Source: DASWNP01 sp035537095 (lineage in GTDB: Bacteria; Acidobacteriota; Blastocatellia; Pyrinomonadales; Pyrinomonadaceae). From it: a stretch of 14,112 nucleotides of DNA. Shown in pieces: positions 5,666-13,766 of this stretch (its first letter is position 1; every line of letters starts with the position of its first letter). The position numbers were made by a program, and so were the translations under genes. The stretch is from assembly GCA_035537095.1 (NCBI GenBank), contig DATLMV010000194.1, forward strand, positions 1-14,112. Direction: 5' to 3'. A model generated the notes under the pieces. The model was not told the origin of the DNA. It saw nothing but the letters and a program-made list of their open reading frames with translations, and made no database searches.

Positions 5666-6217
5666 ATGCTGAGAAGATTCGTGTCGGTCTTTTTGTTGGC
5701 GGCGTTATTCGGTCTGCCGGTTGCGGCGCAGAGTCCGCCGGACGCGGAGCAGCGGGCAGAGGGTTTGCGAAGTCAGTTGCGCGGTCTGGCCGACAGGGAG
5801 ACGGAGTTGCAGACGAGAGCGCAGCGGCTCGAAGAAGAGTTGAAGCCGGAGAACATCCAGCGCAGCGTCGCGCACATCGGCACGACGCGACCGGAGGATT
5901 TGCGCGAGCAGCGGCGGCTCCAACTGGAGAAGGAGAGGGCGTCGGTGCAGGCGCAACTCGAAGAGATTCGTGCGAGCCGGACGCGTCTGGAAGCGGCGGT
6001 TGCGGCGGCGGAGGCCGCTGCCGACCGCCTGCGGATGAACGCCGCCACGCCTCCTGCGCCGCCCGCGTCGAATAACGTCTCGAACGTGCCCGCGACGACC
6101 GTTGCGCCAGCCGCCACGGTGTCCGTCCCGCGACCGGCGGCGAAGCGTTCCAACGTGCAGCGTCGGCGCGGCAAGGTGCGCCGCCGGGCGACGCGGTCGA
6201 AGGGCGCGCGGTCTTGA
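5666..6217 (+). CDS. Exported coiled-coil protein of unknown function
   Basis: This 183-residue protein has a clear signal peptide, MLRRFVSVFLLAALFGLPVAAQS (residues 1-22 or 23, cleavage near A-Q-S). The mature part is mostly predicted coiled coil: about 27-60 (EQRAEGLRSQLRG, ETELQTRAQRLEEEL) and about 78-123 (REQRRLQLEKERASVQAQLEEI, then Ala-rich heptads). A Pro/Ala/Thr/Val-rich linker (127-158) follows. The C-terminus is strongly basic, with runs such as RRRGKVRRR (residues 161-183), and might bind acidic envelope polymers. No enzyme motif is seen. ATG 5666 follows GAAAG, a weak ribosome-binding site. Other frames here are open but lack a signal peptide. It is a single gene, convergent with the esterase gene, and shares a terminator with it. 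The function is unknown. Confidence 0.75.
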   Translation: MLRRFVSVFLLAALFGLPVAAQSPPDAEQRAEGLRSQLRGLADRETELQTRAQRLEEELKPENIQRSVAHIGTTRPEDLREQRRLQLEKERASVQAQLEEIRASRTRLEAAVAAAEAAADRLRMNAATPPAPPASNNVSNVPATTVAPAATVSVPRPAAKRSNVQRRRGKVRRRATRSKGARS

Positions 6218-6241
6218 GTGTCGCTGTGAAACGAAGATAAA

Positions 6242-6279
6242 AAAGCGAAGGGCACATGGAGTCATGTGCCCTTCGCTTT
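6242..6279. terminator. Bidirectional terminator between convergent genes
   Basis: Perfect 17-base arms (6242-6258 and 6263-6279) enclose the loop GAGT. On the minus strand the hairpin is followed by a run of six T (from the A run at 6239-6244), which makes a strong intrinsic terminator for the esterase gene ending at 6410. On the + strand only TTT follows, so it is weaker for the coiled-coil gene. Confidence 0.85.
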
Positions 6280-6302
6280 GTGAAGTGATTGTGGGAGCCG
6301 AA

Positions 6303-6346
6303 GCGAGAAGTGAACCCGACGGATGCGAGAAGTGAACTCGACGGCG
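6303..6346. repeat. 22-base tandem duplication
   Basis: GCGAGAAGTGAACCCGACGG (6303-6322) recurs at 6325-6344 with one base changed (C to T), giving a 22-base period. It lies in the short stretch between the shared terminator and the 3' end of the esterase gene. No function is apparent. Confidence 0.8.
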
Positions 6347-6409
6347 GCGAAAGAACGCATCGCACGTCCGGCCCTCGCAGGCGGGATGTTCCCGCGTTAT
6401 TCGCAGGAC

Positions 6410-7699
6410 TCACTTGCTGCCGGTCGCGCCGTTCTGTTTGAGCTTTTCGCTGACGCGATCAACGTTGGCTTTGTAGATGGCAAGGTTGGGGTCTTTGGCA
6501 TCTTTGCCGAGCGCGTAGGCTTTCTCGTAGTTGGGACGGGCCAGATCGAGACGGCCTTGCGTCTCGTATGCTTCGCCGAGGCTGTCATAGACGTTGGCCG
6601 AGGCGGGATAGCGTTCGACGTTTGATTTGAAGACGACGATTGCATCTTCGAGCTTTCCGGCGGCGACGAGTTGATAGCCGATGCGGTTGACCAGCCCTTC
6701 GGGAACCGGAACAGGATAGCCGACCTTCTGCGAAAGGTTTTTGTAATGTTCCTCCGCGCCTTTCAGACCGCCGACGACCTCTCCCGTCTGCTGGTTGAAG
6801 GCTAACAGCCAACCGTCGAAAGCCTTCCGCAGTCCCATGTAGTGGCTGCGCAGCACGACCGAGCCGTGGTCTTCATCCTCCAAACGCACGGACTCCCAGA
6901 CGAAACCTTCCGGCTTATAGCGCGCGAGCAACTCGCCGAAGTTTTTGAAACCGGCGGCAATCGGGTCAGGCTCGTTGCCGAGCGTGAAAAAGAGCGTCTT
7001 CTTAAACTCCTTGCGTCCCGTGAAGAACTGCTCCGCGCGTTTGACGAGCACTTGATTGTCCCATTGCAGCGAGGGGCTGACGGCGATGTATGCGTTGAAC
7101 AACTCGGGGCGCGACATCATCGTGTGAATGGCGAAGAGACCGCCGAGCGAATGGCCCGCGAGCAGGCGGTAGGGCTGCACCCTGTACCTGGATTCGACGA
7201 GGGGCATGAGTTCCGTCTCGATGAATTTGAGGAAGTTGTCTGCGCCGCCGCTCGTCGTCGGCTGAGTGGTTCCGTTCGGGAGTGTCTGCGCGACGTTGGT
7301 GGGCGTGAGGTCGCGCGTGCGGTCGGTGTTGGTGATGCCGACCACAATCATCTCTGGGACGCGACCGTTGCGCGCGAGAAATTCGACCGTGCCGCTCGTG
7401 TGTTGGATATGCGCGTCGCCGTCTGTCATGTAGAGGACGGGATAACGCGCGCCGTCGCGTTCGTAGCCCGCAGGCGTGCGGACGACAATCGTCCGGTCTT
7501 CGCCGAGCACCTTGGATTTGACGACCAGACGCGCCGGAGCGTCGTATAACGCAGGCGCTTGCGCTTGCGCGTCCGTCGAGAGCGCACAGAGGGCGAGCAC
7601 GGCCAGCAGAATCTTCATGCGAGACGCGCGCGAGGAGGCGTGTTTGTTGATGAAGCTCATACTGATTTTGATGTGAGTGCGGATGGGGTTGCGTTTCAT
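6410..7699 (-). CDS. Exported esterase (esterase D-like fold) with C-terminal TPR segment
   Basis: The 429-residue protein begins with a long basic n-region (residues 1-27), then a signal core MKILLAVLALCALSTDAQAQA (28-48). The alpha/beta-hydrolase domain covers about 50-305. It has LYMTDGD at the oxyanion side, nucleophile Ser184 in LAGHSLGGLFA, and catalytic His278 in EDEDHGSV. This is the esterase D/enterochelin-esterase-like family (PF00756), acting on ester bonds, with substrate unknown. Residues about 335-400 form TPR-like helices (GYQLVAAGKLEDAIVVFKSN, then YDSLGEAYETQGRLDLARPNYEKAY). Start choice: GGGAGG at 7710-7705 sits five bases before ATG 7699. The Met at codon 28 (7618), where a standard signal peptide would begin, has no ribosome-binding site. 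It is likely periplasmic or lipid-associated. It is divergent from the propeller gene. Confidence 0.92.
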   Translation of the reverse strand: MKRNPIRTHIKISMSFINKHASSRASRMKILLAVLALCALSTDAQAQAPALYDAPARLVVKSKVLGEDRTIVVRTPAGYERDGARYPVLYMTDGDAHIQHTSGTVEFLARNGRVPEMIVVGITNTDRTRDLTPTNVAQTLPNGTTQPTTSGGADNFLKFIETELMPLVESRYRVQPYRLLAGHSLGGLFAIHTMMSRPELFNAYIAVSPSLQWDNQVLVKRAEQFFTGRKEFKKTLFFTLGNEPDPIAAGFKNFGELLARYKPEGFVWESVRLEDEDHGSVVLRSHYMGLRKAFDGWLLAFNQQTGEVVGGLKGAEEHYKNLSQKVGYPVPVPEGLVNRIGYQLVAAGKLEDAIVVFKSNVERYPASANVYDSLGEAYETQGRLDLARPNYEKAYALGKDAKDPNLAIYKANVDRVSEKLKQNGATGSK

Positions 7700-7818
7700 G
7701 TTTGCCTCCCGATAGTCGAGCGAGTGAGCGGACGCGCGCGCCGCGCGTTGGTTGGGGAAACTGCCGGGCGGGATTCTACAGGAGAACGTCGCTCGCGCGT
7801 CAGGAGAGGCATCGAGAA

Positions 7819-7854
7819 TTTACATCGCGGTAGTAACTTTTACAGTTATTTACA
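7819..7854. promoter_or_regulatory. Three TTTACA repeats in the divergent intergenic region
   Basis: TTTACA occurs at 7819-7824, 7839-7844 and 7849-7854, so the copies start 20 and 10 bases apart, close to whole helical turns. The A/T-rich block lies between the esterase gene and the propeller gene. None of the three has a good -10 at the right distance on the + strand. They could be operator half-sites or chance in an A/T-rich stretch. Confidence 0.3.
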
Positions 7855-7982
7855 AAAGATTGATGCAAAAAATTGGACGCGCTACAAGCGGAGAAGTTCA
7901 AGTGGACGTTGCCTGAGTCTTGGTTTATCCTGCTTGCGCCGTTCGTTATCTTATCCGAGCAAACAGATCAGGAGTCGTGCGA

Positions 7983-10900
7983 ATGACCAACTGTCACATG
8001 CTACGTGTGTGGGTCTTAATCTCCGTCGCGGTGTGTGCGGGGGCGGGCACAAGTTCAGCGCAGCAGCCGCAGCCGTCGCCTTCACCCTCGCCGGAGACGC
8101 GTCCGAGCGAGAGCGTGGGCGAGACGAAATCTTTCGAGCGTTTGGAATGGCGCAACATCGGGCCCGCGAACATGGGCGGGCGGACGGCGGACGTAGAAGG
8201 CGTGGCGGGCGACCCGAACGTCGTCTATGTGGCGACGGCTTCGGGCGGATTGTGGAAGACGACGAACGGCGGCGTCAGTTGGCGTCCGGTCTTCGACCGC
8301 CAGAGCACCATCTCAATCGGCGACATCGCGCTCGAACCCGATAATCCGGATGTCGTCTGGGTCGGCACGGGCGAGTCGAACGTCCGCAACAGCGTCTCGT
8401 TCGGCGACGGCGTCTACAAATCAAATGACGGTGGCCGGACGTGGCAGCACATGGGCCTGCGAAACAGCGAACGCATCTCGCGCATCGTCGTCAACCCGCG
8501 CAATACGGATGTCGTTCACGTCGGCGCGTTGGGACACGCGTTCGCGGCGAACGAGGAGCGCGGCGTCTTTATGACGACCGACGGCGGGCGCAACTGGACG
8601 AAGACGCTCTACATTGACGCGGAACACGGCGTCGCGGATTTGGAGATTGACCCCGCGAATCCGAACATCCTCTACGCGGCGATGTGGAACTTTCGCCGGA
8701 CGCCTTGGACGCACCGGAGCGGGAGCGAGCGCGGCGGCATCTTCAAGTCGGTTGACGGCGGGCGGACGTGGAACAAGTTGACCGTCGGGTTGCCGAAATT
8801 GATCGGTCGCATCGGCGTGAAGGTCGCGCCGAGCAATCCGAACGTGGTCTATGCAATCATGGAGGCGAAGGAGGGGACGCTCTATCGTTCGGACGACAGG
8901 GGCGAGACGTGGCGCAACGTCTCGAAGGAGACGCGCATCGTCTCGCGCGGTTTCTACTACACGGATTTGCGCGTTGACCCCGTGAACGAGAACCGCGTCT
9001 ATGCCGTCGCCTCGACCCTCTTCGTCTCGATTGACGGCGGTCGCACGTTCCGCTCCATCACGGGCCGCACACACATAGACTATCACGCGCTCTGGATTGA
9101 CCCGCAGAATCCCAAACGCATGTGGCAGGGGCAGGACGGCGGCGTCGCCGTCTCTTATGATGCGGGCGAGAATTGGGAGTACGTCAACAACATCCCCATC
9201 GGCCAGTTCTACCAGATTCACGCCGACAACCGTCAGCCCTTCTATTATGTGATGGGCGGCTTGCAGGACAACGGGACTTGGACGGGGCCGAGCCGCACGC
9301 GCGAGCCCGCCGGAATCCTCAACGACGACTGGCGGATGATCAGCTTCGGCGACGGCTTCTACGTCTTCAATCATGCGGACGACCCCGAGCTATATCTTTC
9401 CGAGTCGCAGGGCGGCAACATCGTCCGCACCGACATGCGAACGCGCGAGCAGCAGGCCGTCACGCCGCAGGCGCGCGACGACGGCGGCCCCGCCGCCGAT
9501 ATCAAGTATCGTTTCAACTGGAACTCGCCCATCATCCCATCGCCGCACGACAAGAACACGGTCTATCTCGCCGGGAGCGTCGTCTTCAAATCAACCGACT
9601 TCGGCAAGAGCTGGACGGCCATCAGCCCCGATCTTTCGACCAACGACAAAGAGAAACAGAAGGAAGCGGGCGGCCCCGTCGCTTTCGAGAACACCGGCGC
9701 GGAGTTTCACACGACGGTCATCAGTCTAGCCGAGTCGCCCTTGCGCGCTGGCGTCGTCTGGGCCGGAACCGACGACGGCAACCTGCAACTGACGACCGAC
9801 GGCGGGCGCAACTGGACGAACCTGATTAAGAACGTGCCGAACCTCGCCGCCAATTCTTCCGTCTCACACGTCGAGCCTTCGCGCGCCGACGCGAATCTCG
9901 TCTATGTCTCGTTCGACCGCCACATGCTCGACGACTTTCGTCCCTATATTTACAAGTCCGCCGACAACGGGCGGACGTGGCGCAACATCACCGGCAACCT
10001 GCCGGAGAAGGCGCACGTCTGGATCGTGCGCGAAGACCCGAAGAACACGAACCTGCTCTACGCGGGAACCGAACTCGGCCTCTACGTCTCCTACACGGGC
10101 GGCAACAACTGGACGGAACTGAACCTGAAAAATCTTCCGCGCGTCGCCGTTCACGATATTCTGATTCACCCGCGCGAGAACGACATCATCCTCGCCACGC
10201 ACGGTCGCAGCATCTATATCCTCGACGACGCCACGCCCATCCAGCAGACGACGCCGCAAGTGCTCGCAAGTGAGATGTTTCTTTTCGACGTGCGCCCCGC
10301 CCTGCGCTACACCACGCGCTTCACGCGCTACGGCATCGGCAGCAAAGTCTTCACCGGCGCGAACCCGCCCTACGGCGCGTTGATCAGCTACTACCTGCGC
10401 GACAAGCCCGACGAGAAGACGACCGTCAAGCTTCAGGTTCTCGACGAGCGCGGCAAAGTCATCCAGACGCTTGAGAACATCACGAAAGAGCGCGGACTCA
10501 ACCGCGCCTCTTGGAACCTGCGCTACGGCGGCGCGCAGGTGCGGCGACCGCCGACCGACGAGGAGACGGCCTTCACGGGCGGCCCGCGCGGCCCGCAGGT
10601 CATGCCCGGCACTTACACCGTCAGGTTGCAGGTCGGCGATAAGACGCAGGACAAGCGCGTCGAAGTGCGTCTCGACCCGACCGTCAACACGACCGCCGCC
10701 GACCTGCAAATGCAGCACGATATGACGCTCCGCTTGCGCGACATGCAGACGACCACCAACAACGCCCTGCGCACGCTCGACAGTCTCAAGACCCAAGTCG
10801 AGTTTATCGAGCGGACGGTCAAGGACAGGCTGACGGACGTGCCGAAAGAGTTGTCGGACAAACTGACGGAGAGCAAAAAGCAGGTCGAAGCTTTGCAGAA

Positions 10901-11180
10901 CCGGCTCGCGCAGCCCGACGGCGGACTCGGTTTTTCGGGCCGCGCGCAACTCGCCGACCGCATCGGCGGCCTCTTCTTCACGATTGATTCGCCCAACGCC
11001 GCGCCCACCCCTTCGCAGCGCGAGTTCTACGCCGAGCTTCAGACCGAATTTGATGAGAAGATTGCTGAAGTGAACCGGTTTCTCAATCAGAGCGTGCCGC
11101 AGTTGAACGCGGCCTTGCAGAAATTCAACGCGCCGCAGTTGATGGTCGGCAAACCGGTCGAGATGCCGTCGCAGCCTTGA
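7983..11180 (+). CDS. Exported VPS10/sortilin-type Asp-box propeller protein (glycosyl-hydrolase-like)
   Basis: This 1065-residue protein has a signal peptide (MTNCHMLRVWVLISVAVCAGAG up to SSAQQ, cleaved near 27) and a Pro/Ser linker (about 28-45). A long beta-propeller region follows, carrying eleven Asp-box (BNR) motifs of the S-x-D-x-G-x-T-W type. They start near residues 92, 146, 197, 255, 302, 348, 390, 536, 603, 658 and 702. Such proteins are often annotated as glycosyl hydrolases, but Asp boxes are structural and no catalytic pair can be assigned. Residues about 765-900 look like an immunoglobulin/FnIII-like segment (MPGTYTVRLQVGDK). Residues about 905-975 look like a coiled coil (LRLRDMQTTTNNALRTLDSL). 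Start: CAGGAG (7969-7974) lies eight bases before ATG 7983, whereas the upstream in-frame GTG at 7920 would mask the signal peptide. It is followed after 30 bases by the M49-like peptidase, implying an operon. Confidence 0.92.
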   Translation: MTNCHMLRVWVLISVAVCAGAGTSSAQQPQPSPSPSPETRPSESVGETKSFERLEWRNIGPANMGGRTADVEGVAGDPNVVYVATASGGLWKTTNGGVSWRPVFDRQSTISIGDIALEPDNPDVVWVGTGESNVRNSVSFGDGVYKSNDGGRTWQHMGLRNSERISRIVVNPRNTDVVHVGALGHAFAANEERGVFMTTDGGRNWTKTLYIDAEHGVADLEIDPANPNILYAAMWNFRRTPWTHRSGSERGGIFKSVDGGRTWNKLTVGLPKLIGRIGVKVAPSNPNVVYAIMEAKEGTLYRSDDRGETWRNVSKETRIVSRGFYYTDLRVDPVNENRVYAVASTLFVSIDGGRTFRSITGRTHIDYHALWIDPQNPKRMWQGQDGGVAVSYDAGENWEYVNNIPIGQFYQIHADNRQPFYYVMGGLQDNGTWTGPSRTREPAGILNDDWRMISFGDGFYVFNHADDPELYLSESQGGNIVRTDMRTREQQAVTPQARDDGGPAADIKYRFNWNSPIIPSPHDKNTVYLAGSVVFKSTDFGKSWTAISPDLSTNDKEKQKEAGGPVAFENTGAEFHTTVISLAESPLRAGVVWAGTDDGNLQLTTDGGRNWTNLIKNVPNLAANSSVSHVEPSRADANLVYVSFDRHMLDDFRPYIYKSADNGRTWRNITGNLPEKAHVWIVREDPKNTNLLYAGTELGLYVSYTGGNNWTELNLKNLPRVAVHDILIHPRENDIILATHGRSIYILDDATPIQQTTPQVLASEMFLFDVRPALRYTTRFTRYGIGSKVFTGANPPYGALISYYLRDKPDEKTTVKLQVLDERGKVIQTLENITKERGLNRASWNLRYGGAQVRRPPTDEETAFTGGPRGPQVMPGTYTVRLQVGDKTQDKRVEVRLDPTVNTTAADLQMQHDMTLRLRDMQTTTNNALRTLDSLKTQVEFIERTVKDRLTDVPKELSDKLTESKKQVEALQNRLAQPDGGLGFSGRAQLADRIGGLFFTIDSPNAAPTPSQREFYAELQTEFDEKIAEVNRFLNQSVPQLNAALQKFNAPQLMVGKPVEMPSQP

Positions 11181-11210
11181 AGGGATGCAAAACTTGGAGG
11201 AGATGAAAAA

Positions 11211-12959
11211 ATGTCTTCATTGAAAGCACGGGTCAGAATCGGTTTGCTGTCGCTCGCGGCCTTCGGTTTGGCCGCGCCTCCCGCAGTCGTATCACAAGTG
11301 AAAGAGTCGAGAATGAAGCACTCAAGCACGCCGCTCGCGGCCCAGATCGCGCGCTTCGCTCCCACGGAAGTCACCGCCGACACCAGCAAGTTATCGGCGG
11401 GCGACCGCAAGGCGCTGTCGAAGATTATCGAGGCCGCGAAGTATATGGACGCGATTTATCTGCGGCAGGTTTGGCGGGGCAACGTCGCGCTGCAAAAGCG
11501 TCTGGCAGCCGACCGCACGGCGGCGGGGCGCGAGCGGCTGCACTACTTCCGCATCAACGTCGGCCCTTGGTCGCGGCTCGACGGCAACGAACCTTTCATC
11601 GAGGGCGTGCCGCACGAGAAGCCGCCGCACGCCAGTTATTATCCCGACGACATGACGAAGGATGAGTTCAACGCGTGGACGCCGACTCTCTCCGAAGACG
11701 AGCGACGCCGCGCCACGGGCTTCTTCCATCTCATCCGCCGCGACGCGAACGGCAAACTCAAGACCGTGCCCTACAGCCAAGAGTACGCGGAATTTCTCGT
11801 CCCCGCCGCGCGACTCCTGCGCGAAGCCGCCGCGCTCACCACCAACGCGACGCTCAAAGACTTCCTGCTCAAGCGCGCCGACGCTTTTCTCTCCGACGAT
11901 TATTACGCGAGCGATGTCGCGTGGATGGATTTGGACTCGCCGATTGACGTGACCATCGGCCCCTATGAAACCTACGAAGACGAGTTGTTCAACTACAAGG
12001 CCGCGTTCGAGGCATACGTGACGCTGCGCGACGAGGCGGAGTCGGCGAAGCTCGCGCGCTTCAGCCAGTATCTACAGGAGGTGGAAAACAATCTCCCGCT
12101 CGATGCGCGCTATCTCAATCCGAAGCTCGGCGCGGCGGCTCCGATCCGCGTCGTCAATCAGGTCTTCTCTTCGGGCGAGGGCAACAGGGGCGTGCAGACG
12201 GCGGCTTATAACTTGCCGAACGACGAGCGCGTCGTGCAGGAGAAAGGCTCGAAGCGCGTGATGCTCAAGAACGTGCAGGAGGCCAAATTTAAGAAGACGC
12301 TCGTGCCAATTTCAAAAGTCGTGCTCGCGCCCGCGCAGCAGTCGCAAGTCTCGTTTGAGTCCTTCTTTACACACATCCTCGCGCACGAACTGATGCACGG
12401 CCTCGGGCCGCACAACATCACCGTCGGCGGTCAGGAGACGACCGTGCGCGGGCAACTCAAGGAACTCTACTCGGCCATCGAGGAGGCCAAAGCCGACATC
12501 ACGGGCCTCTTCGCCTTGCAATATTTCATAGACAAGGGTTTGCTCGACCGCGAGATGGAACGCTCCATCTACACGACGTTTCTCGCCAGCGCGTTTCGCT
12601 CCGTCCGTTTCGGCCTGACCGAAGCGCACGGCAAGGGCATCGCTTTGCAGTTCAACTATCTCGTGGACGAAAACGCTATCCAGATTGACGAGCGCACGGG
12701 CACGTTCAGTATCAACTTCGCGCGCATCAAGGACGCCGTCCGCAAACTGACGCGCGAGATTCTCACGCTGCAAGCCGAAGGCTCGTACGACAAAGCCAGA
12801 GCGATGCTCGACCGCTACGGCGTCATCCGTCCGGCGATGCAGCAGGCGCTCGACCGCCTCAAAGACGTGCCGGTTGACATCGAACCCGGTTTCCCGCTCG
12901 CACAGACAGCCGGGAAGACGACGACGAAGCCGCGCAGGCGCGTGCGGGTCAAAATATGA
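11211..12959 (+). CDS. Exported M49-like (dipeptidyl-peptidase III-related) zinc metallopeptidase
   Basis: The 582-residue protein starts with a signal-peptide-like segment (basic MSSLKARVRI, then GLLSLAAFGLAAPPAVVS). The zinc site is HILAHELMHGLGPH, with His392, Glu393 and His396. The third ligand is most likely Glu424 or Glu425 in SAIEEAKADITGLF, 28-33 residues later. The pattern HELxHGLGP plus EEAKAD, and the upstream Asn-x-Gly-Pro/Tyr-Glu-x-Tyr-Glu-Asp segment (IGPYETYEDELFNYKAAFEAYV), match bacterial relatives of dipeptidyl-peptidase III. Family M49 proper has the six-residue HEXXGH, whereas this protein has a classical HEXXH. Substrates are probably peptides, specificity unknown. GGAGGAG (11196-11202) precedes ATG 11211 by eight bases. 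It lies 30 bases after the propeller gene. The tail is basic (KPRRRVRVKI). Confidence 0.88.
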   Translation: MSSLKARVRIGLLSLAAFGLAAPPAVVSQVKESRMKHSSTPLAAQIARFAPTEVTADTSKLSAGDRKALSKIIEAAKYMDAIYLRQVWRGNVALQKRLAADRTAAGRERLHYFRINVGPWSRLDGNEPFIEGVPHEKPPHASYYPDDMTKDEFNAWTPTLSEDERRRATGFFHLIRRDANGKLKTVPYSQEYAEFLVPAARLLREAAALTTNATLKDFLLKRADAFLSDDYYASDVAWMDLDSPIDVTIGPYETYEDELFNYKAAFEAYVTLRDEAESAKLARFSQYLQEVENNLPLDARYLNPKLGAAAPIRVVNQVFSSGEGNRGVQTAAYNLPNDERVVQEKGSKRVMLKNVQEAKFKKTLVPISKVVLAPAQQSQVSFESFFTHILAHELMHGLGPHNITVGGQETTVRGQLKELYSAIEEAKADITGLFALQYFIDKGLLDREMERSIYTTFLASAFRSVRFGLTEAHGKGIALQFNYLVDENAIQIDERTGTFSINFARIKDAVRKLTREILTLQAEGSYDKARAMLDRYGVIRPAMQQALDRLKDVPVDIEPGFPLAQTAGKTTTKPRRRVRVKI

Positions 12960-12997
12960 TGACGGGCGTTTGAACGCGTGCGGGCGGCAGAAAAAAG

Positions 12998-13031
12998 CGG
13001 AGGCGTCGAGCACGCCCGCCCGACGCCTCCG
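12998..13031 (-). terminator. Hairpin with T run on the minus strand
   Basis: CGGAGGCGTCG (12998-13008) pairs perfectly with 13021-13031 around a 12-base loop. A run of six A (12991-12996) sits just left of the stem, so a proper U tract exists only for leftward transcription. No minus-strand gene is visible to the right. For the peptidase operon ending at 12959 it would act as a U-poor hairpin terminator or a stabilising 3' stem. Confidence 0.55.
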
Positions 13032-13143
13032 AAGGGGAGGAATATCTCACTCTGAGACGGTCGCCATCTGATCCCTCGCGGGCGCGGAATGACAGACCGG
13101 AAATCCGCCGGAGACGTGCGAAGAGACGGGAGACGCGTGCGCC

Positions 13144-13557
13144 ATGCCAAACAACCGGAGCCCTGACGAGCGACGCCGTGCCCGACGCTTCGACGCGCAA
13201 CTCCCCGTCCGTCTCAAAGGGATTCTGGTCTACAGCGCGGGAACTTCCGACAGCAGCAGCGGCAACATGCTCCGCGTCCTCTGCCAGACGCGCGACATCT
13301 CCGCGCGTGGGTTGTCGCTCGCCGTCCCCGCCGCGCAGATTGACGCGGCCTCTCTGCCGCGCGAGTCCTGCCGGATGCTCGTCATACTCGAAATCCCGAC
13401 GGGCGCGGTCGCGCTCGAAGCCGCGCCCGTGCACTACAAGTTGATTGCAGAGGCGCACGACGCGAGCGTCTATCTCATCGGCGCGAGTATCGAACACATC
13501 AGTCCCGCCGACCACGCGCGCTACCTCGAATACCTACGCACGCTCGCCGATTTTTGA
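13144..13557 (+). CDS. PilZ-domain protein, putative cyclic-di-GMP sensor
   Basis: This 137-residue single-domain protein has both cyclic-di-GMP-binding motifs of the PilZ family. RRARR (Arg11 to Arg15) is the R-x-x-x-R motif, and DISARG (residues 51-56) is the D/N-x-S-x-x-G motif, followed by LSLAVP. The beta-barrel continues through CRMLVILEIPTGAVALEAAPVHYKL to YLIGASIEHISPADHARYLEYL, a typical C-terminal helix. There is no signal peptide or membrane span, so it would be a cytoplasmic adaptor or effector for motility, adhesion or polysaccharide output. No partner gene is recognisable in the window. GGGAG at 13128-13132, 11 bases upstream, is a modest ribosome-binding site for ATG 13144. It may be separate from the peptidase operon, since 184 bases with a hairpin intervene. 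Confidence 0.9.
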   Translation: MPNNRSPDERRRARRFDAQLPVRLKGILVYSAGTSDSSSGNMLRVLCQTRDISARGLSLAVPAAQIDAASLPRESCRMLVILEIPTGAVALEAAPVHYKLIAEAHDASVYLIGASIEHISPADHARYLEYLRTLADF

Positions 13558-13683
13558 TATGCTCTCGCGCTTGAGGCGGCGGCTCGCGCCCGCCCGCCCG
13601 ACGATTTCCCGAGGGGTCGCACAATCCTTTCTGCTCCCGGCTTCAAGCAGCACCGTCGGCTGAACTTTTGGCCGGTACAAACG

Positions 13684-13702
13684 TATAATATTCGGAACCG
13701 AA
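13684..13702 (+). promoter_or_regulatory. Perfect -10 with a palindrome over the start site
   Basis: TATAAT at 13684-13689 is a perfect -10. The best -35 is poor (CTGAAC, 13660-13665, 18-base spacer). TTCGGAACCGAA (13691-13702) is a perfect 5-base dyad with a 2-base centre that covers the expected transcription start near 13696. It may be an operator for the downstream membrane-protein gene. Confidence 0.4.
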
Positions 13703-13766
13703 CGCCAGCGTGCGCGGCGACGATCGTCGTCGGTTTGCGACACCAAAAGGCGTCAGGCGTCAAACC

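Noticed and set aside
5553..6413. 286-aa minus-strand frame over the coiled-coil gene
   Set aside because: Its composition is Pro/Ser/Arg/Ala-rich, typical of a shadow frame. It crosses the shared terminator, and the plus-strand frame has a clear signal peptide.
7559..8344. 261-aa plus-strand frame crossing the divergent intergenic region
   Set aside because: It overlaps the signal-peptide starts of two convincing genes on opposite strands and shows no domain.
9864..10949. 361-aa frame antisense to the propeller gene (and a similar 317-aa one at 8421-9374)
   Set aside because: These are shadow frames caused by GC-rich codon usage of the real gene. They have low-complexity Arg/Val/Asp composition and no start signals.
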